64,000 bases of DNA, from assembly GCF_002261265.1 (NCBI RefSeq), contig NZ_NEVK01000001.1, positions 310,001-374,000 of the forward strand, written 5' to 3'. Below, piece after piece: positions 20,528 to 30,297 of the stretch. The stretch is from Bordetella genomosp. 7 (lineage in GTDB: Bacteria; Pseudomonadota; Gammaproteobacteria; Burkholderiales; Burkholderiaceae_B). The notes under the pieces are model-generated. The model worked only from the letters and a program-made list of their open reading frames with translations. It did not search any database and had not been told where the DNA came from. Positions within the stretch are counted from its first letter, which is position 1. Every line of letters starts with the position of its first letter. Made by a program: the position numbers and the translations under genes.

Positions 20528-21385
20528 ATGAACCAGGCAGCATCCGAACACACCATGAAACACCACCGGCGCCCCTGCGCCGACTACGCCGCCCGCACCT
20601 TCCTGTGGCAGGTGTCGGACGACGGCAAGGTGGGCACCATTACGCTGAATCGGCCCGAGCGCAAGAACCCGCTGACCTTCGATTCGTATGCCGAGCTGCG
20701 CGACCTGTTCCGCCGCCTGGTGTATGCCACCGATGTGAAGGTGGTGGTCGTTACGGGCGCGGGCGGCAATTTCTGTTCGGGCGGCGACGTGCACGAAATC
20801 ATCGGCCCGCTTACCCGCATGAGCATGCCCGAACTGCTGGACTTCACCCGCATGACCGGCGACCTGGTCAAGGCCATGCGCGCCTGCCCGCAGCCCATCG
20901 TGGCCGCCGTGGATGGCGTGTGCGCCGGCGCGGGCGCCATGATCGCCCTGGCCTCGGACATGCGGCTGGGCACGCCGGCGGCGCGCACGGCGTTCCTGTT
21001 CAGCCGGGTAGGGCTGGCGGGCGCCGACATGGGAGCCTGCACATTGCTGCCGCGCGTCATCGGGCAGGGCCGCGCGTCCGAACTGCTGTACACCGGCCGT
21101 TCCATGAGCGCCGAGGAGGGCCTGCAATGGGGTTTCTTCAACAGCCTGCACGACGGCGCGGCGCTGATGGACGCGGCGCACGGGCTGGCCGCACAGCTGG
21201 CCGCCGGCCCGACGTTCGCGCACGGCATTACCAAGAAGCTGCTGCACCAGGAATGGAACATGGGCGTGGACGAAGCCATCGAGGCCGAGGCCGAGGCGCA
21301 GGCTATCTGCATGCAGACGCGCGATTTCCGCCGCGCCTATGAAGCCTTCGTGGCCAAGCGCAAGCCGGTATTCGAGGGAGACTGA
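20528..21385 (+). CDS. Enoyl-CoA hydratase/isomerase family protein
   Basis: This 285-residue crotonase-fold protein has the oxyanion-hole segments [15 protein letters not shown] and [16 protein letters not shown]. The usual GGTQRL region is replaced by [15 protein letters not shown], which indicates a subfamily distinct from fatty-acid hydratases. A good Shine-Dalgarno (AGGAG) precedes the ATG. In this operon it probably hydrates or hydrolyses an alicyclic CoA thioester made after ring reduction. The enzyme-specific reaction is inferred from context only. Confidence 0.87.
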   Translation: MNQAASEHTMKHHRRPCADYAARTFLWQVSDDGKVGTITLNRPERKNPLTFDSYAELRDLFRRLVYATDVKVVVVTGAGGNFCSGGDVHEIIGPLTRMSMPELLDFTRMTGDLVKAMRACPQPIVAAVDGVCAGAGAMIALASDMRLGTPAARTAFLFSRVGLAGADMGACTLLPRVIGQGRASELLYTGRSMSAEEGLQWGFFNSLHDGAALMDAAHGLAAQLAAGPTFAHGITKKLLHQEWNMGVDEAIEAEAEAQAICMQTRDFRRAYEAFVAKRKPVFEGD

Positions 21386-21386
21386 C

Positions 21387-22556
21387 GTGGCCGACACGAC
21401 ATGGCTGGACTGGCCGTTCTTCGATGATGGGCATCGGTCCATGGCGGCCGGGCTAGAGGCATGGTGTGTGGATGCGCTGGCCCGCATCGACCACCGCGAC
21501 ACCGACGCGGCCTGCCGCAAGCTGGTGTCCGAGTTGGGGCAGGCGGGATGGCTGCGCTATTGCGTGCCGGCCGGGCCAGATCAGTCGTGGGGCGGCGCAT
21601 TGCCGCAAATTGATTCGCGCATGGTGTGCATCCTGCGCGAAACGCTGGCGCGGCACGACGGGTTGGCCGATTTCGCGCTGGCCATGCAGGGCCTGGGCAG
21701 CGGGGCCATTGCGCTGATGGGGCCCGATGCGTTGCGCGAGCGGTACCTTCCGCGCGTGGCCAGCGGGCAGGCCATCGCGGCCTTCGCGCTGTCGGAGCCG
21801 GACGCGGGCTCTGACGTGGCGGCTCTGTCGTGCCAGGCGCGCCAGGATGGCGACAGCTATGTGCTGGACGGCGCCAAGACCTGGATATCCAACGGCGGCA
21901 TCGCCGATTTCTACTGCGTGTTCGCTCGTACGGGCGAGGCGCCCGGCGCACGCGGCATCAGCGCGTTTGTGGTGGATGCGGGCACGCCCGGCCTGGAAAT
22001 CGCCGAGCGTATCGACGTCATCGCCCCGCACCCGCTGGCCACGCTGGCGTTCGACGGCTGCCGCATCCCCGCGAGCCAGCGTCTGGGCGACGCCGGGCAG
22101 GGCTTCAAGCTGGCCATGATGACGCTGGACATCTTTCGCGCGTCGGTGGCCGCGGCGGCCCTGGGCTTTGCCCGCCGCGCGCTGGACGAAGCCGTGAAGC
22201 GCTCGCGCGAGCGCCGCATGTTCGGCCAGACCCTGGCCGACATGCAGCTGACCCAGGCCGCGCTGGGCGACATGGCAACCGCCATCGATTCGGCGGCCCT
22301 GCTTACGTATCGTGCCGCCTGGCTGCGCGACGTGCAGGGTGGGCGCACGACCCGCGAGGCCGCCATGGCCAAGATGGCGGCCACCGAATCGGCGCAAACG
22401 GTCATCGATCGCGCGCTGCAGATGTTCGGGGGCGCGGGGGTCGTGTCGGGCATGCCCGTCGAGAAGCTGTACCGGGAAATCCGCGCCCTGCGTATCTACG
22501 AAGGGGCCACCGAAGTCCAGAAACTGATCATTGCACGAGAGCTGCTCAAAGACTGA
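21387..22556 (+). CDS. Acyl-CoA dehydrogenase
   Basis: This 389-residue flavoprotein has [15 protein letters not shown] (FAD/substrate loop), [11 protein letters not shown], and a C-terminal [19 protein letters not shown] in which the Glu of YEG is the expected catalytic base. The start is a GTG at 21387, one base after the previous stop, with a GGGAG Shine-Dalgarno; no in-frame ATG gives a better start. It would introduce a double bond into an alicyclic or ring-opened acyl-CoA and pass electrons to ETF. No ETF gene is in the window. Confidence 0.88.
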   Translation: MADTTWLDWPFFDDGHRSMAAGLEAWCVDALARIDHRDTDAACRKLVSELGQAGWLRYCVPAGPDQSWGGALPQIDSRMVCILRETLARHDGLADFALAMQGLGSGAIALMGPDALRERYLPRVASGQAIAAFALSEPDAGSDVAALSCQARQDGDSYVLDGAKTWISNGGIADFYCVFARTGEAPGARGISAFVVDAGTPGLEIAERIDVIAPHPLATLAFDGCRIPASQRLGDAGQGFKLAMMTLDIFRASVAAAALGFARRALDEAVKRSRERRMFGQTLADMQLTQAALGDMATAIDSAALLTYRAAWLRDVQGGRTTREAAMAKMAATESAQTVIDRALQMFGGAGVVSGMPVEKLYREIRALRIYEGATEVQKLIIARELLKD

Positions 22557-22591
22557 CGGCAGCCATACACCGCATTGCCAAGGGGATTAGC

Positions 22592-24244
22592 ATGGAACGC
22601 TCTGCCCACGTGGATACTTTCGCCCGCGATCATCTGCCGCCCGTCGAGGAATGGCCCGAGTTTTTGCTGGACAGCCCCGACGTGGCCTACCCCGCGAGGG
22701 TGAATTGCGCGGTGGAACTGGTGGACGCAATGGTCGGGCGCGGCTTCGGCTCGCGCCCGGCGCTGCGCTGGCGGCGCGACGGCGCGGCCGCCGTGATGAC
22801 CTACGCCGAGCTGCAGGCCCTGACCAACCGCATCGCGCGCGTGCTGGTCGAAGACATGAAGCTGGTGCCCGGCAACCGCATCCTGCTGCGCGGCCCCAAC
22901 AACCCCATGATGGCGGCGTCGTGGCTGGCGGCCATCAAGGCCGGGCTGGTCACGGTGCCCACCATGCCGCTGTTGCGCGCCAAGGAACTCAAGCAGATCA
23001 TCACCAAGGCGCGCGTATCGGCCATGCTGTGCGATGCACAGCTGCGCACCGAGGCGCAGTACTGCATGCAGCCCGGGCACGAGCACTATTGCGAAGACCT
23101 GCGGCAGATCGTGCTGTTCAATGATCCGGCCGCCGACGCGCTGGACGCCCGCGCGGCCGCCAAGCCCGACGACTTCACGGCGTGCGACACGGCGATCGAC
23201 GATGTATGCCTGATCGCCTTCACCAGCGGCACCACCGGCTCGCCCAAGGGCTGCATGCATTTTCATCGCGATGTGCTTGCCATGTGCGACCTGTTCCCGC
23301 GCCACGTCATCAAGCCGGGCCCGGATGATATTTTCTGCGGCACGCCGCCCCTGGCGTTCACGTTCGGATTGGGCGGACTGCTGTGCTTTCCGCTGCGCGT
23401 GGGCGCCAGCACTGTCCTGGGCGAAAAGCTCACGCCCGACAGCCTGCTGGAGCTGATCCAGGATTTCCGCGCCACGATTGTGTTCACCGCGCCCACCTTT
23501 TATCGCCAGATGGCGGCGGCGGCGGGCAAGTACGACATCAGTTCGCTGCGCAAGAGCGTGTCCGCGGGCGAGGCGCTGCCCGACGCGACGCGGCAGCTGT
23601 GGAAACAGGCCACGGGCATCGAGATGATCGACGGCATCGGCGGCACCGAGATGATCCATGTGTTCGTTTCCAGCCCGCCCGACCAGGTGCGCCCGGGCGC
23701 CATCGGCAGGGTGGTGCCGGGCTATGTGGCCTGCGTTGTGGACGACGACATGCAGCCGGTGCCCAACGGCACGCCCGGCCGCCTGGCGCTGAAGGGCCCC
23801 ACCGGGTGCCGCTACCTGGCCGATGAACGGCAGCGCCGCTTCGTGCAGCAGGGCTGGAACCTGCCGGGCGATACGTTCATACGGGATGATGACGGCTATT
23901 TCTTCTATCAGGCGCGCAACGACGACATGATCGTCTCGGCCGGCTACAACATCGCCGGCCCCGAAGTCGAAGACGCCTTGCTGCGCCACGAGGCCGTGGC
24001 CGAATGCGGCGTGGTGGGCGCCCCCGACGAAGAGCGCGGCCAGGTGGTCAAGGCGTTTGTGGTGCTCAAGCCCGGCCATGCCGCCAGCCCCGAGCTGGCG
24101 TCCGAGCTGCAGGCTTTTGTAAAGGCCACCATCGCGCCCTACAAATACCCCCGCGCGATCGACTTCGTGGATGCGCTGCCGCGCACTGAAACCGGCAAGC
24201 TGCAGCGCTTTGCGCTGCGCAAGCTGGCACAGGGGAAGGGATGA
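22592..24244 (+). CDS. 2-aminobenzoate-CoA ligase (benzoate-CoA ligase family)
   Basis: This 550-residue AMP-forming ligase would activate the aromatic acid to its CoA thioester, the entry step of the pathway. The P-loop FTSGTTGSPKGCMH, the hinge region RNDDMIVSAGYNIAGPEVE and the C-terminal lysine motif PRTETGKLQR are intact. The length and N-terminal block (FARDHLPPVEEWPEF) fit the 2-aminobenzoate-CoA ligase (abmG) branch as I remember it. Benzoate or salicylate as substrate cannot be excluded. A 35-bp gap separates it from the acyl-CoA dehydrogenase, and it overlaps the thioesterase gene by 4 bp. Confidence 0.85.
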   Translation: MERSAHVDTFARDHLPPVEEWPEFLLDSPDVAYPARVNCAVELVDAMVGRGFGSRPALRWRRDGAAAVMTYAELQALTNRIARVLVEDMKLVPGNRILLRGPNNPMMAASWLAAIKAGLVTVPTMPLLRAKELKQIITKARVSAMLCDAQLRTEAQYCMQPGHEHYCEDLRQIVLFNDPAADALDARAAAKPDDFTACDTAIDDVCLIAFTSGTTGSPKGCMHFHRDVLAMCDLFPRHVIKPGPDDIFCGTPPLAFTFGLGGLLCFPLRVGASTVLGEKLTPDSLLELIQDFRATIVFTAPTFYRQMAAAAGKYDISSLRKSVSAGEALPDATRQLWKQATGIEMIDGIGGTEMIHVFVSSPPDQVRPGAIGRVVPGYVACVVDDDMQPVPNGTPGRLALKGPTGCRYLADERQRRFVQQGWNLPGDTFIRDDDGYFFYQARNDDMIVSAGYNIAGPEVEDALLRHEAVAECGVVGAPDEERGQVVKAFVVLKPGHAASPELASELQAFVKATIAPYKYPRAIDFVDALPRTETGKLQRFALRKLAQGKG

Positions 24245-24663
24245 GCGCGCCGTTTGTCAGCGAAGTCGAAGTGCGCTTCCGGCACTGTGACCCGGCCGGC
24301 ATCGTCTTCTACCCGCGCTATTTCGAGATGATCAACGACTTTGTCGAAGAGTGGTTCGACAAAGGGATGGGCATGCCTTTTCATGCTCTGCATGTTGATC
24401 GCCAGATCGGCACGCCGCTGGCGTCCGTGCAATGCGATTTCACCGCGCCCAGCCGCTGGCACGAAAGGCTGCGCCAGGAACTCGCCGTGCGGCGTATCGG
24501 CGGGGCCTCGTTTACGGCCGGGGTGCGCTTTGCCGGCCCCGACGGCAGCACGCGCCTGAAGGCCGAGCTGACGATTGTGACGGTCGACCTGCGCGTCATG
24601 CGCTCGACGGCCATTCCCGATGATTTGCGCCAGCGCATGCAGGCGTTTCTTATTACAGGATGA
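24241..24663 (+). CDS. Hot-dog fold acyl-CoA thioesterase (4-hydroxybenzoyl-CoA thioesterase type)
   Basis: This 140-residue hot-dog protein has the active-site block RHCDPAGIVFYPRYFEM, where the Asp is the usual catalytic residue in this class. It overlaps the ligase gene (ATGA). It probably releases CoA from dead-end aromatic CoA esters, protecting the CoA pool, or hydrolyses a pathway intermediate. Small thioesterases of this type are common in aerobic aryl-CoA clusters. Confidence 0.87.
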   Translation: MSAPFVSEVEVRFRHCDPAGIVFYPRYFEMINDFVEEWFDKGMGMPFHALHVDRQIGTPLASVQCDFTAPSRWHERLRQELAVRRIGGASFTAGVRFAGPDGSTRLKAELTIVTVDLRVMRSTAIPDDLRQRMQAFLITG

Positions 24664-24667
24664 CCCC

Positions 24668-25072
24668 ATGAAGATTCTTCAACCGCCCAGCTGGACGCCG
24701 CCGCGTGGATACTCGAACGGCGTGATGACGCAGGTGGGCGTGGGCGACCGCCTGTTGTTCGTAGGCGGACAGGTGGGCTGGAACGGCAACCAGCAGTTCG
24801 AAACCGACGACTTTGCGGGCCAGGTGCGCCAGACGCTGGAGAACATCGTGGCCATTCTCGCCGAAGGCGGCGCGCGTCCCGAACACATTGTGCGCATGAC
24901 CTGGTACGTGACCGACAAGCAGGAATATGTGGCGGCGTATCCCGAAATCGGCAAGCACTACCGGGAGGTCATCGGCCGGCATTTCCCGCCCATGACGGCG
25001 GTACAGGTGGCAGACCTTATCGAAGACCGCGCCAAGGTCGAGATCGAGGTCACCGCAGTGGTTCCGGCCTGA
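24668..25072 (+). CDS. RidA family enamine/imine deaminase
   Basis: This 134-residue RidA/YjgF-type protein starts MKILQPPSWTPPRGYSNGV and keeps LFVGGQVGWN, the HIVRMTWYVTD strand and the C-terminal VEIEVTAVV. RidA proteins hydrolyse reactive enamines and imines to ketones plus ammonia. The ring-reduction product expected from the upstream fusion enzyme is itself a beta-enamine, so this gene may carry out or assist the deamination step. It is the last gene of the operon and is convergent, 16 bp away, with the FapA-family gene. Confidence 0.87.
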   Translation: MKILQPPSWTPPRGYSNGVMTQVGVGDRLLFVGGQVGWNGNQQFETDDFAGQVRQTLENIVAILAEGGARPEHIVRMTWYVTDKQEYVAAYPEIGKHYREVIGRHFPPMTAVQVADLIEDRAKVEIEVTAVVPA

Positions 25073-25088
25073 TCCGGCCGGGCCCGCG

Positions 25089-26708
25089 TCAGCGCAAGAC
25101 CAGCTCGCCCGCCTCCAGGCGGGCCTGCCCGCCCGGCTGGTCTTCCAGCAAGGTTTCCACTTTGACGCCCACCTGCAGCGTGCAGCCGCCGTAGAAACGC
25201 TTGCCGGCGATGATGGCGGCCGATTGCAGCGGCTGCATGCGCCGTTCCAGCTCGGCTTCCTGCTGCTGCACGCCCTGCAGCCCGGCGCACACTTTGGCGT
25301 GCGTATTGTGCGCCCGCTCGCCCACGTCGCCTGCGGCCTTTTGCGGATTCATCCGCAGAAACACCAACAGTTTTTCCAGCTTCGACTTTTCTTCTTCCAG
25401 GCGCTGGCGTTCGTCCTTGAGCACGGCCCGCCGGGCCTGTGCATGAGGGTCCAGGCCTACACGCACGATCGTGGGCACGGCCGCCATAGAGCCCAGCGTG
25501 CCGGCGCGCACCGCATGCAGCGCGCAGGTTTCGCCGCCGGTGATCACGCCCTGCTGCGAGCCGGGCGGCCCTACCATCACACTGTGCCCGGCCAGTACGC
25601 GGCTGTGGCGGATTTCACGTTCGGCCATCACCTGCTGGCCGGCGTGAACCAGAGCGTGTTCGATAAAGCGCGCCTTCACCGAGCCCTGGCACTGTATGTG
25701 AGCAGCGCGGGAGCCGCCCGGGCCTTCGCCCGGCGCAGGCTCGGCCATGCCGATGATGCCGCCATTCACCGTCAGGCTGCCGCCGGCGACGATCTGCGCC
25801 GCTTCGACCGTGCCGCCCACCACGACATCGCCGCTGACGCGTACGGTCATGCCGGCAGTCACATCGCCCTTGACCCGCAGGGTGCCGTCGAATTCGACAT
25901 TGCCGGAATGCAGGTCCACCGCCTCGACCTCGACCACCGAGTTCACCAGCGCACCCTGTGGCACCAGCATGGGCGCGCCAGCCACCGCCGCGCGCAGGAC
26001 GTCAGGGTCTTGTTCGTCGACAGCCACGCCGGCCAGCCCCGGCGCGAACGGCAGGTCGGGCTGCGGCTCGGCGGCCACCGGCTGGCCGGTCACATCCTGG
26101 CCGTCCGTGCCGGGCGTCGCGGCAATGCGGCGCACCAGCGGCGTGCCGGCCTGCACCAGCACCAGGTTGCCCAGGTTGCGGTAGTCCACGGGCGCGTTGT
26201 CATCGTGAATCTGCGCCAGCGGGTTGCAGATCAGGCTTTCGAACCGGGTGGGCGTGCCGGGCCGGGCGGGCACGCCGTGCGCGACGGGCATGGCTTCGCA
26301 ACGCCCGCGTTCCAGCGCCAGGCGGATCGCCGCGGCATCGATGCCGGCCACCACGTTCTGCGCGGCCAGCGCGGCCTCGATATCCTGTTGACTGACGGGG
26401 CGGCCGCCGCGCGGCGGCGCCAGCGTGAGCAGGGCGGTCATGCGGTCGGGCTCGACATCCACCTGCACTGCGCCGTCGCGCACCTCGCCCACCGCCGCGG
26501 TAACCGGGCCATCGGCGTCACGGCACTGCTGCACGAATGCCGCCGCTTGGGCGTGGTCCAGTACGTCGGACCCCCAGCCCTGTCGCTGCGCGGCCGCAGC
26601 CAGCGTGTCCCAGGTAATTGGCTGGCCGCCAGCGCCCGCCGCGCCGAAGGTGGCCGACAGCACGCCCGTCGCGGGATCCACGGCCAATTGCACTGCATCG
26701 TCGCCCAT
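25089..26708 (-). CDS. FapA/DUF342 family protein
   Basis: This 539-residue protein has the DUF342 organisation. A mixed N-terminal region is followed by a Gly/Val-rich right-handed beta-helix (repeats such as VRVSGDVVVGGTVEAAQIVAGGS cut short here: VSGDVVVGGTVEA, AGGSLTVNGGI). A charged coiled coil near residues 430-500 (DERQRLEEEKSKLEKLL) comes next. Relatives are called flagellar assembly protein A, but the function is poorly defined. The ATG at 26708 was chosen for its Shine-Dalgarno GGAGGA five bases upstream; an ATG ten codons earlier is possible. No flagellar gene is nearby, and the gene is preceded by a repeat array. Confidence 0.8.
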   Translation of the reverse strand: MGDDAVQLAVDPATGVLSATFGAAGAGGQPITWDTLAAAAQRQGWGSDVLDHAQAAAFVQQCRDADGPVTAAVGEVRDGAVQVDVEPDRMTALLTLAPPRGGRPVSQQDIEAALAAQNVVAGIDAAAIRLALERGRCEAMPVAHGVPARPGTPTRFESLICNPLAQIHDDNAPVDYRNLGNLVLVQAGTPLVRRIAATPGTDGQDVTGQPVAAEPQPDLPFAPGLAGVAVDEQDPDVLRAAVAGAPMLVPQGALVNSVVEVEAVDLHSGNVEFDGTLRVKGDVTAGMTVRVSGDVVVGGTVEAAQIVAGGSLTVNGGIIGMAEPAPGEGPGGSRAAHIQCQGSVKARFIEHALVHAGQQVMAEREIRHSRVLAGHSVMVGPPGSQQGVITGGETCALHAVRAGTLGSMAAVPTIVRVGLDPHAQARRAVLKDERQRLEEEKSKLEKLLVFLRMNPQKAAGDVGERAHNTHAKVCAGLQGVQQQEAELERRMQPLQSAAIIAGKRFYGGCTLQVGVKVETLLEDQPGGQARLEAGELVLR

Positions 26709-26812
26709 GCCGTCCTCCGGACTGAACACCGGCACCATGGGCCAGAGTTCGGGATTTGTAAAATCCCGAAATATTAAGACATATCCAGTGCGGATGCAGG
26801 CGGCCAATGCCG

Positions 26813-27100
26813 GGTGTCTGACACCCAAAGGGTGTCAGACACCTTTCCACTCCAGGCACCGCCGTCCCTTTAAGCGCTTCTGGTGTCTGACACCCAAAGG
26901 GTGTCAGACACCTTTCCACTCCAGACCCAGCCGCCCCTTTTAGCGCTTCTGGTGTCTGACTCCCAAAGGGTGTCAGACACCCTTCCACCCCAGGCCCAGC
27001 CGGCCCTTTAAGCGCTTCTGGTGTCTGACTCCCAAAGGGTGTCAGACACCTTTCCACCCCAGGCCCAGCCGCCCCGTTAGCGCTTCACGTGTCAGACACC
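26813..27100. repeat. 69-bp tandem hairpin array (four copies plus a half)
   Basis: Copies start at 26813, 26882, 26951 and 27020, exactly 69 bp apart; a terminal half core ends at 27100. Each unit begins with a hairpin, in its perfect form a 14-bp stem of GGTGTCTGACACCC closed by an AAA loop (copies 1 and 2). Copies 3 and 4 have ACTCCC in place of ACACCC. The remaining 38 bp (TTTCCACYCCAGRC, then GCCGCCCCTTTAAGCGCTTCT-like, given here in parts) is also conserved. The array occupies most of the 408-bp gap between the hemL stop and the fapA-like start. It could act as a multi-hairpin terminator after hemL. Confidence 0.93.
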
Positions 27101-27116
27101 CGCCCCGCATCCGACC

Positions 27117-28400
27117 TTATTTCTTCATTTCCCCGAAAACCGCTTCGGCGATGTCGAGCGTGGCGTCGATGACGCTGTCGTCGTGCGTGGCCGAGACGAA
27201 TCCGGCTTCAAAGGCCGACGGCGCGAAATGTACGCCGCGGTCCAGCATGGCGTGGAAAAACTGTTTGAAGGCATCGGTATCGCTGTCCGAAACTTCGGCG
27301 AAAGAGGCCGGCACCGTGTCGCGGAAATACAGGCCGAACATGCCGCCGATGGCATCGGCCGCAAACGGGATGCCCGCCGCCCGGGCGCGCTGCTGCAGGC
27401 CGTCGGCCAGGCGCAGCGTCTGGCGCGACAATTGTTCATAGAAACCCGGCTGCGCAATCAGTCGCAACGTGGCCAGCCCCGCCGCGACCGCCACCGGGTT
27501 GCCCGACAGCGTGCCGGCCTGGTACACGCCGCCCAGCGGCGCCATATGCTGCATCAGGTCGGCGCGACCGCCCACCGCGCCCACGGGCATGCCGCCGCCG
27601 ATCACCTTCGCCAGCGTCGTCAGGTCGGGCGTCACGCCGGACAGCCCCTGCACCCCTTGCGGGCCGACCCGGAAACCGGTCATGACCTCGTCAAAGATCA
27701 GCACCGCGCCGTGCCTGGAGCAGACATCGCGCAGGCCCTGCAGAAAGCCTTCGGCCGGCTTGATGAGGTTCATGTTGCCGGCCACCGGCTCGACAATGAC
27801 ACAGGCGATGTCGGCCCCATGCTGGTCAAAGGCCGCCTGCACCGCTTGCAGGTTGTTGTATTCCAGGGTCAGCGTGTGGGCCACGAACTCGGGGGGCACG
27901 CCTGCCGAACTGGGATTGCCGAGGGTCAGCAACCCCGACCCGGCCTTGACCAGCAGGCTGTCGGAATGCCCGTGGTAGCAGCCCTCGAATTTCACGATCT
28001 TGGCCCGGCCCGTGGCGCCGCGCGCCAGGCGGATGGCCGTCATGGTGGCCTCGGTGCCCGAACTGACCAGGCGCACGCGTTCCAGCGAAGGCAGGCGCTC
28101 GATCAGCACTTCGGCCAGCTCGACCTCGGCCTTGGTGGGCGCGCCGAACGACAGGCCGTCGAGCGCCGCCGTGCGCACCGCTTCGACGACATCCGGGTGC
28201 GCATGGCCCAGGATGGCCGGCCCCCACGAGCCCACGTAGTCGATATAGCGGGTGCCCTCTTCGTCCCACACATAAGGGCCCTGGGCGCGCTTGATGAAGC
28301 GCGGCGTGCCGCCTACCGAGCGGAAGGCGCGTACGGGCGAATTGACGCCGCCGGGAATGCTGCGGCAGGCGCGATCGAATAGCTGGGCGTTACTGGACAT
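27117..28400 (-). CDS. hemL: Glutamate-1-semialdehyde 2,1-aminomutase
   Basis: HemL makes 5-aminolevulinate from glutamate-1-semialdehyde, the committed C5-route step to heme. The 427-residue length and start ([20 protein letters not shown]) are typical. The PLP-binding lysine is Lys265 in [14 protein letters not shown], and [10 protein letters not shown] and [11 protein letters not shown] are also intact. The gene begins 4 bp after the thiE stop, so hemL appears to be the last gene of a thiD-thiE-hemL transcript. A hairpin array follows directly. Confidence 0.96.
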   Translation of the reverse strand: MSSNAQLFDRACRSIPGGVNSPVRAFRSVGGTPRFIKRAQGPYVWDEEGTRYIDYVGSWGPAILGHAHPDVVEAVRTAALDGLSFGAPTKAEVELAEVLIERLPSLERVRLVSSGTEATMTAIRLARGATGRAKIVKFEGCYHGHSDSLLVKAGSGLLTLGNPSSAGVPPEFVAHTLTLEYNNLQAVQAAFDQHGADIACVIVEPVAGNMNLIKPAEGFLQGLRDVCSRHGAVLIFDEVMTGFRVGPQGVQGLSGVTPDLTTLAKVIGGGMPVGAVGGRADLMQHMAPLGGVYQAGTLSGNPVAVAAGLATLRLIAQPGFYEQLSRQTLRLADGLQQRARAAGIPFAADAIGGMFGLYFRDTVPASFAEVSDSDTDAFKQFFHAMLDRGVHFAPSAFEAGFVSATHDDSVIDATLDIAEAVFGEMKK

Positions 28401-28404
28401 GGCG

Positions 28405-29106
28405 TTACGGCTTTGAGTAAGAAGAAGCGGAAAACGGCGCCGCGCAGGCCGCGGCGGCCTGTTGAATATCGGGCGCCTCGAACAACCCGTTGATGACGGC
28501 AATGCTGTCGGCGCCGGCCTGCGCCACCTGGGGCGCGTTGGCCGGCGTGATGCCGCCGATGGCCACCACGGCGGGCCGCGGGCCGGGCATGCCGGCGGCC
28601 AGCTCCCGTGCCCGGGCCAGCAGCGACAAGGGCGCGCGCACGGCCTGCGGCTTGGTCGCAGACGGAAACACCGCGCCGAACGCGATGTAGTCGGCGCCCG
28701 CGTCGAGAAGTTCGCGTGCGCGGGCAAGGTCGTTGTAGCAGGACGCGCCCAGCAGCAGGCCCGAGCCGGCCTGGGCGCGGGCCTGTGCCAGGTCGCCGTC
28801 GTCGCGGCCCAGGTGGGCGCCCTCGGCGCCGACATCCAGCGCCAGGCGCCAGTGGTCGTTGACCAGGAACACCACGCCCAGCTCGCGGCACAAGTCAGCC
28901 AGCACGCGCGCCTGCGCGGCGCGTTGCGCCTCGGTGGCTGTCTTGCGGCGCAGCTGCAGGGCAGTCATGCCGCCGGCCGCCGCGCGGCGCACGGCGTCCG
29001 CCAGGCGGTCGGTGTCGTCCCATTCGGGCGTGACGCCGTACAGGCCGCCGGGAAAGCGCAGCCGTCCGGCGAGTGTGTCGGCGCCCTGAAAACCGGCCGG
29101 CGTCAT
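28405..29106 (-). CDS. thiE: Thiamine-phosphate synthase
   Basis: ThiE joins HMP pyrophosphate and thiazole phosphate into thiamine phosphate. The 233-residue barrel keeps the active-site blocks QLRRK (51-55), [17 protein letters not shown] and the phosphate loop GAVFPSATK, unlike the degenerate ThiE-like domain at 6882-7844. The ATG at 29106 overlaps the thiD stop (ATGA). Sequences upstream in the same frame overlap thiD and are not part of the protein. Confidence 0.94.
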   Translation of the reverse strand: MTPAGFQGADTLAGRLRFPGGLYGVTPEWDDTDRLADAVRRAAAGGMTALQLRRKTATEAQRAAQARVLADLCRELGVVFLVNDHWRLALDVGAEGAHLGRDDGDLAQARAQAGSGLLLGASCYNDLARARELLDAGADYIAFGAVFPSATKPQAVRAPLSLLARARELAAGMPGPRPAVVAIGGITPANAPQVAQAGADSIAVINGLFEAPDIQQAAAACAAPFSASSYSKP

Positions 29107-29912
29107 GGAGCGGCCACCCGGTTGGGAACGCGCTTGCCCATGCCCGCCAGGAAAGCCGTGGCGACGGCCTGGTCGGCATGGCGCAGGGCCTGCTCGACGG
29201 CCTTGGGCATGTCGAGCCCCTGGGCCAGCATGGCGGCTGCGGCCGTGGCGGCCACTCCACCCGTATCGGCGTTGCGCTCGGGCGGCGCCTGCCATGGCCA
29301 GGTGGACGTCTGCCCCTCGGGGCCCAGCAACACGTTGGCGTAATGGCCGGGACGCACGGGCGAGCCCAGCACCAGTGCCCATTGGGCACCGCCGGCCAGC
29401 ATGGCGTGCATGGGGCTGGGCGCGTCGCCGATGTCGATGTCGCCGTCGGCGTGCCATTGGGCCAGGCGCAGATGTTCGACCACCACCAGATCAGTCTGGG
29501 GCAGCACGAGTTCCAGCGTGGCGGCCAGCAAGTCATCGGCGTCGTCCTGCGACGCGGCATCGTGCGCGGGCACGCTGCGCTGCCCCAGGTGCAGCACCAG
29601 CGGCACTTGGCTGTAATCGGCCGCCACCTGGGCGACGACACTGGCCGCTTCGGTGCTGTGCAGTCCGCCGACCTTGATGGCCTGCACCGGCATGTCTTCG
29701 AGCAGGCAGCGGGCCTGGTCGTCCAGCAGCTCCGGCGGGGTAGGGTGGATTTCTTCGATGCCGGCGGTATCCTGCACGGTCAGCGCGGTGGCCGCGGCCA
29801 GGCCGTGGCACCCCAGGCGCGCGCAAGTCACCGCGTCAGCAGGCAGGCCGTCGGTCCCGGATGGGTCGACGGGCCCGAAAATCAGCACTACAGGGGGAAT
29901 CAAGGGGGACAC
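29103..29912 (-). CDS. thiD: Hydroxymethylpyrimidine/phosphomethylpyrimidine kinase
   Basis: ThiD phosphorylates HMP and HMP phosphate to supply ThiE. The ribokinase-like fold is supported by the opening PVVLIFGPVDPSGTDGLPAD, the block HGLAAATALTVQDT and the C-terminal ADTGGVAATAAAAML. The family motif DPSGGAGIQAD is changed to DPSGTDGLPAD, a divergent but recognisable form. The start is uncertain: a GTG at 29912 gives 269 residues, close to the family norm, while an ATG at 29966 would add 18 residues that look non-coding. I saw no TPP riboswitch upstream. Confidence 0.82.
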   Translation of the reverse strand: MSPLIPPVVLIFGPVDPSGTDGLPADAVTCARLGCHGLAAATALTVQDTAGIEEIHPTPPELLDDQARCLLEDMPVQAIKVGGLHSTEAASVVAQVAADYSQVPLVLHLGQRSVPAHDAASQDDADDLLAATLELVLPQTDLVVVEHLRLAQWHADGDIDIGDAPSPMHAMLAGGAQWALVLGSPVRPGHYANVLLGPEGQTSTWPWQAPPERNADTGGVAATAAAAMLAQGLDMPKAVEQALRHADQAVATAFLAGMGKRVPNRVAAP

Positions 29913-30071
29913 GAGCTGCAGAATATTGAAGAGTGTTGCGCGGGCCTTGCCATGGCCGCCCGGCAACCCCTATTGGGTTTCGGTAAGATTGCCCCATTCT
30001 AATGGATGCGCCACGCGCTTTGCCCCTCGTCCGGGGGGCGGGCTTTTGATGTAACAGATAAAAGAGAATTT

Positions 30072-30236
30072 ATGCGTACTTGGATGTGCTTAATCTGCGG
30101 TTGGGTATACGATGAAGAGGCCGGCCTGCCGGACGAAGGCATCGCTCCCGGCACGCGCTGGGAAGACGTTCCGCCCAATTGGGTCTGTCCCGAATGCGGT
30201 GCCCGCAAGGAAGACTTCGAACTGATGGAAATCTGA
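30072..30236 (+). CDS. Rubredoxin
   Basis: This is a 54-residue one-iron electron carrier. The four iron ligands are Cys6-x2-Cys9 and Cys39-x2-Cys42 in the standard spacing (CLICG and CPECG), with the aromatic core WVYDEEAG. An AGAGAA Shine-Dalgarno precedes the ATG. It is divergent from thiD. Rubredoxins serve alkane hydroxylases or oxidative-stress reductases, but no partner enzyme is adjacent, so the acceptor is unknown. Confidence 0.95.
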   Translation: MRTWMCLICGWVYDEEAGLPDEGIAPGTRWEDVPPNWVCPECGARKEDFELMEI

Positions 30237-30297
30237 TCGCGCGGGCGTCCTGCCGTATGCGGCCAGGCCGCCCGGGCACCGCGCCCGAGGGGTTCCC

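Noticed and set aside
26813..27100. CRISPR array
   Set aside because: Units repeat exactly every 69 bp, but the intervening sequence is also conserved rather than unique, and no cas gene is present.
29913..30071. TPP riboswitch upstream of thiD
   Set aside because: I looked for the CTGAGA thi-box core and paired stems on the minus strand and did not find them.
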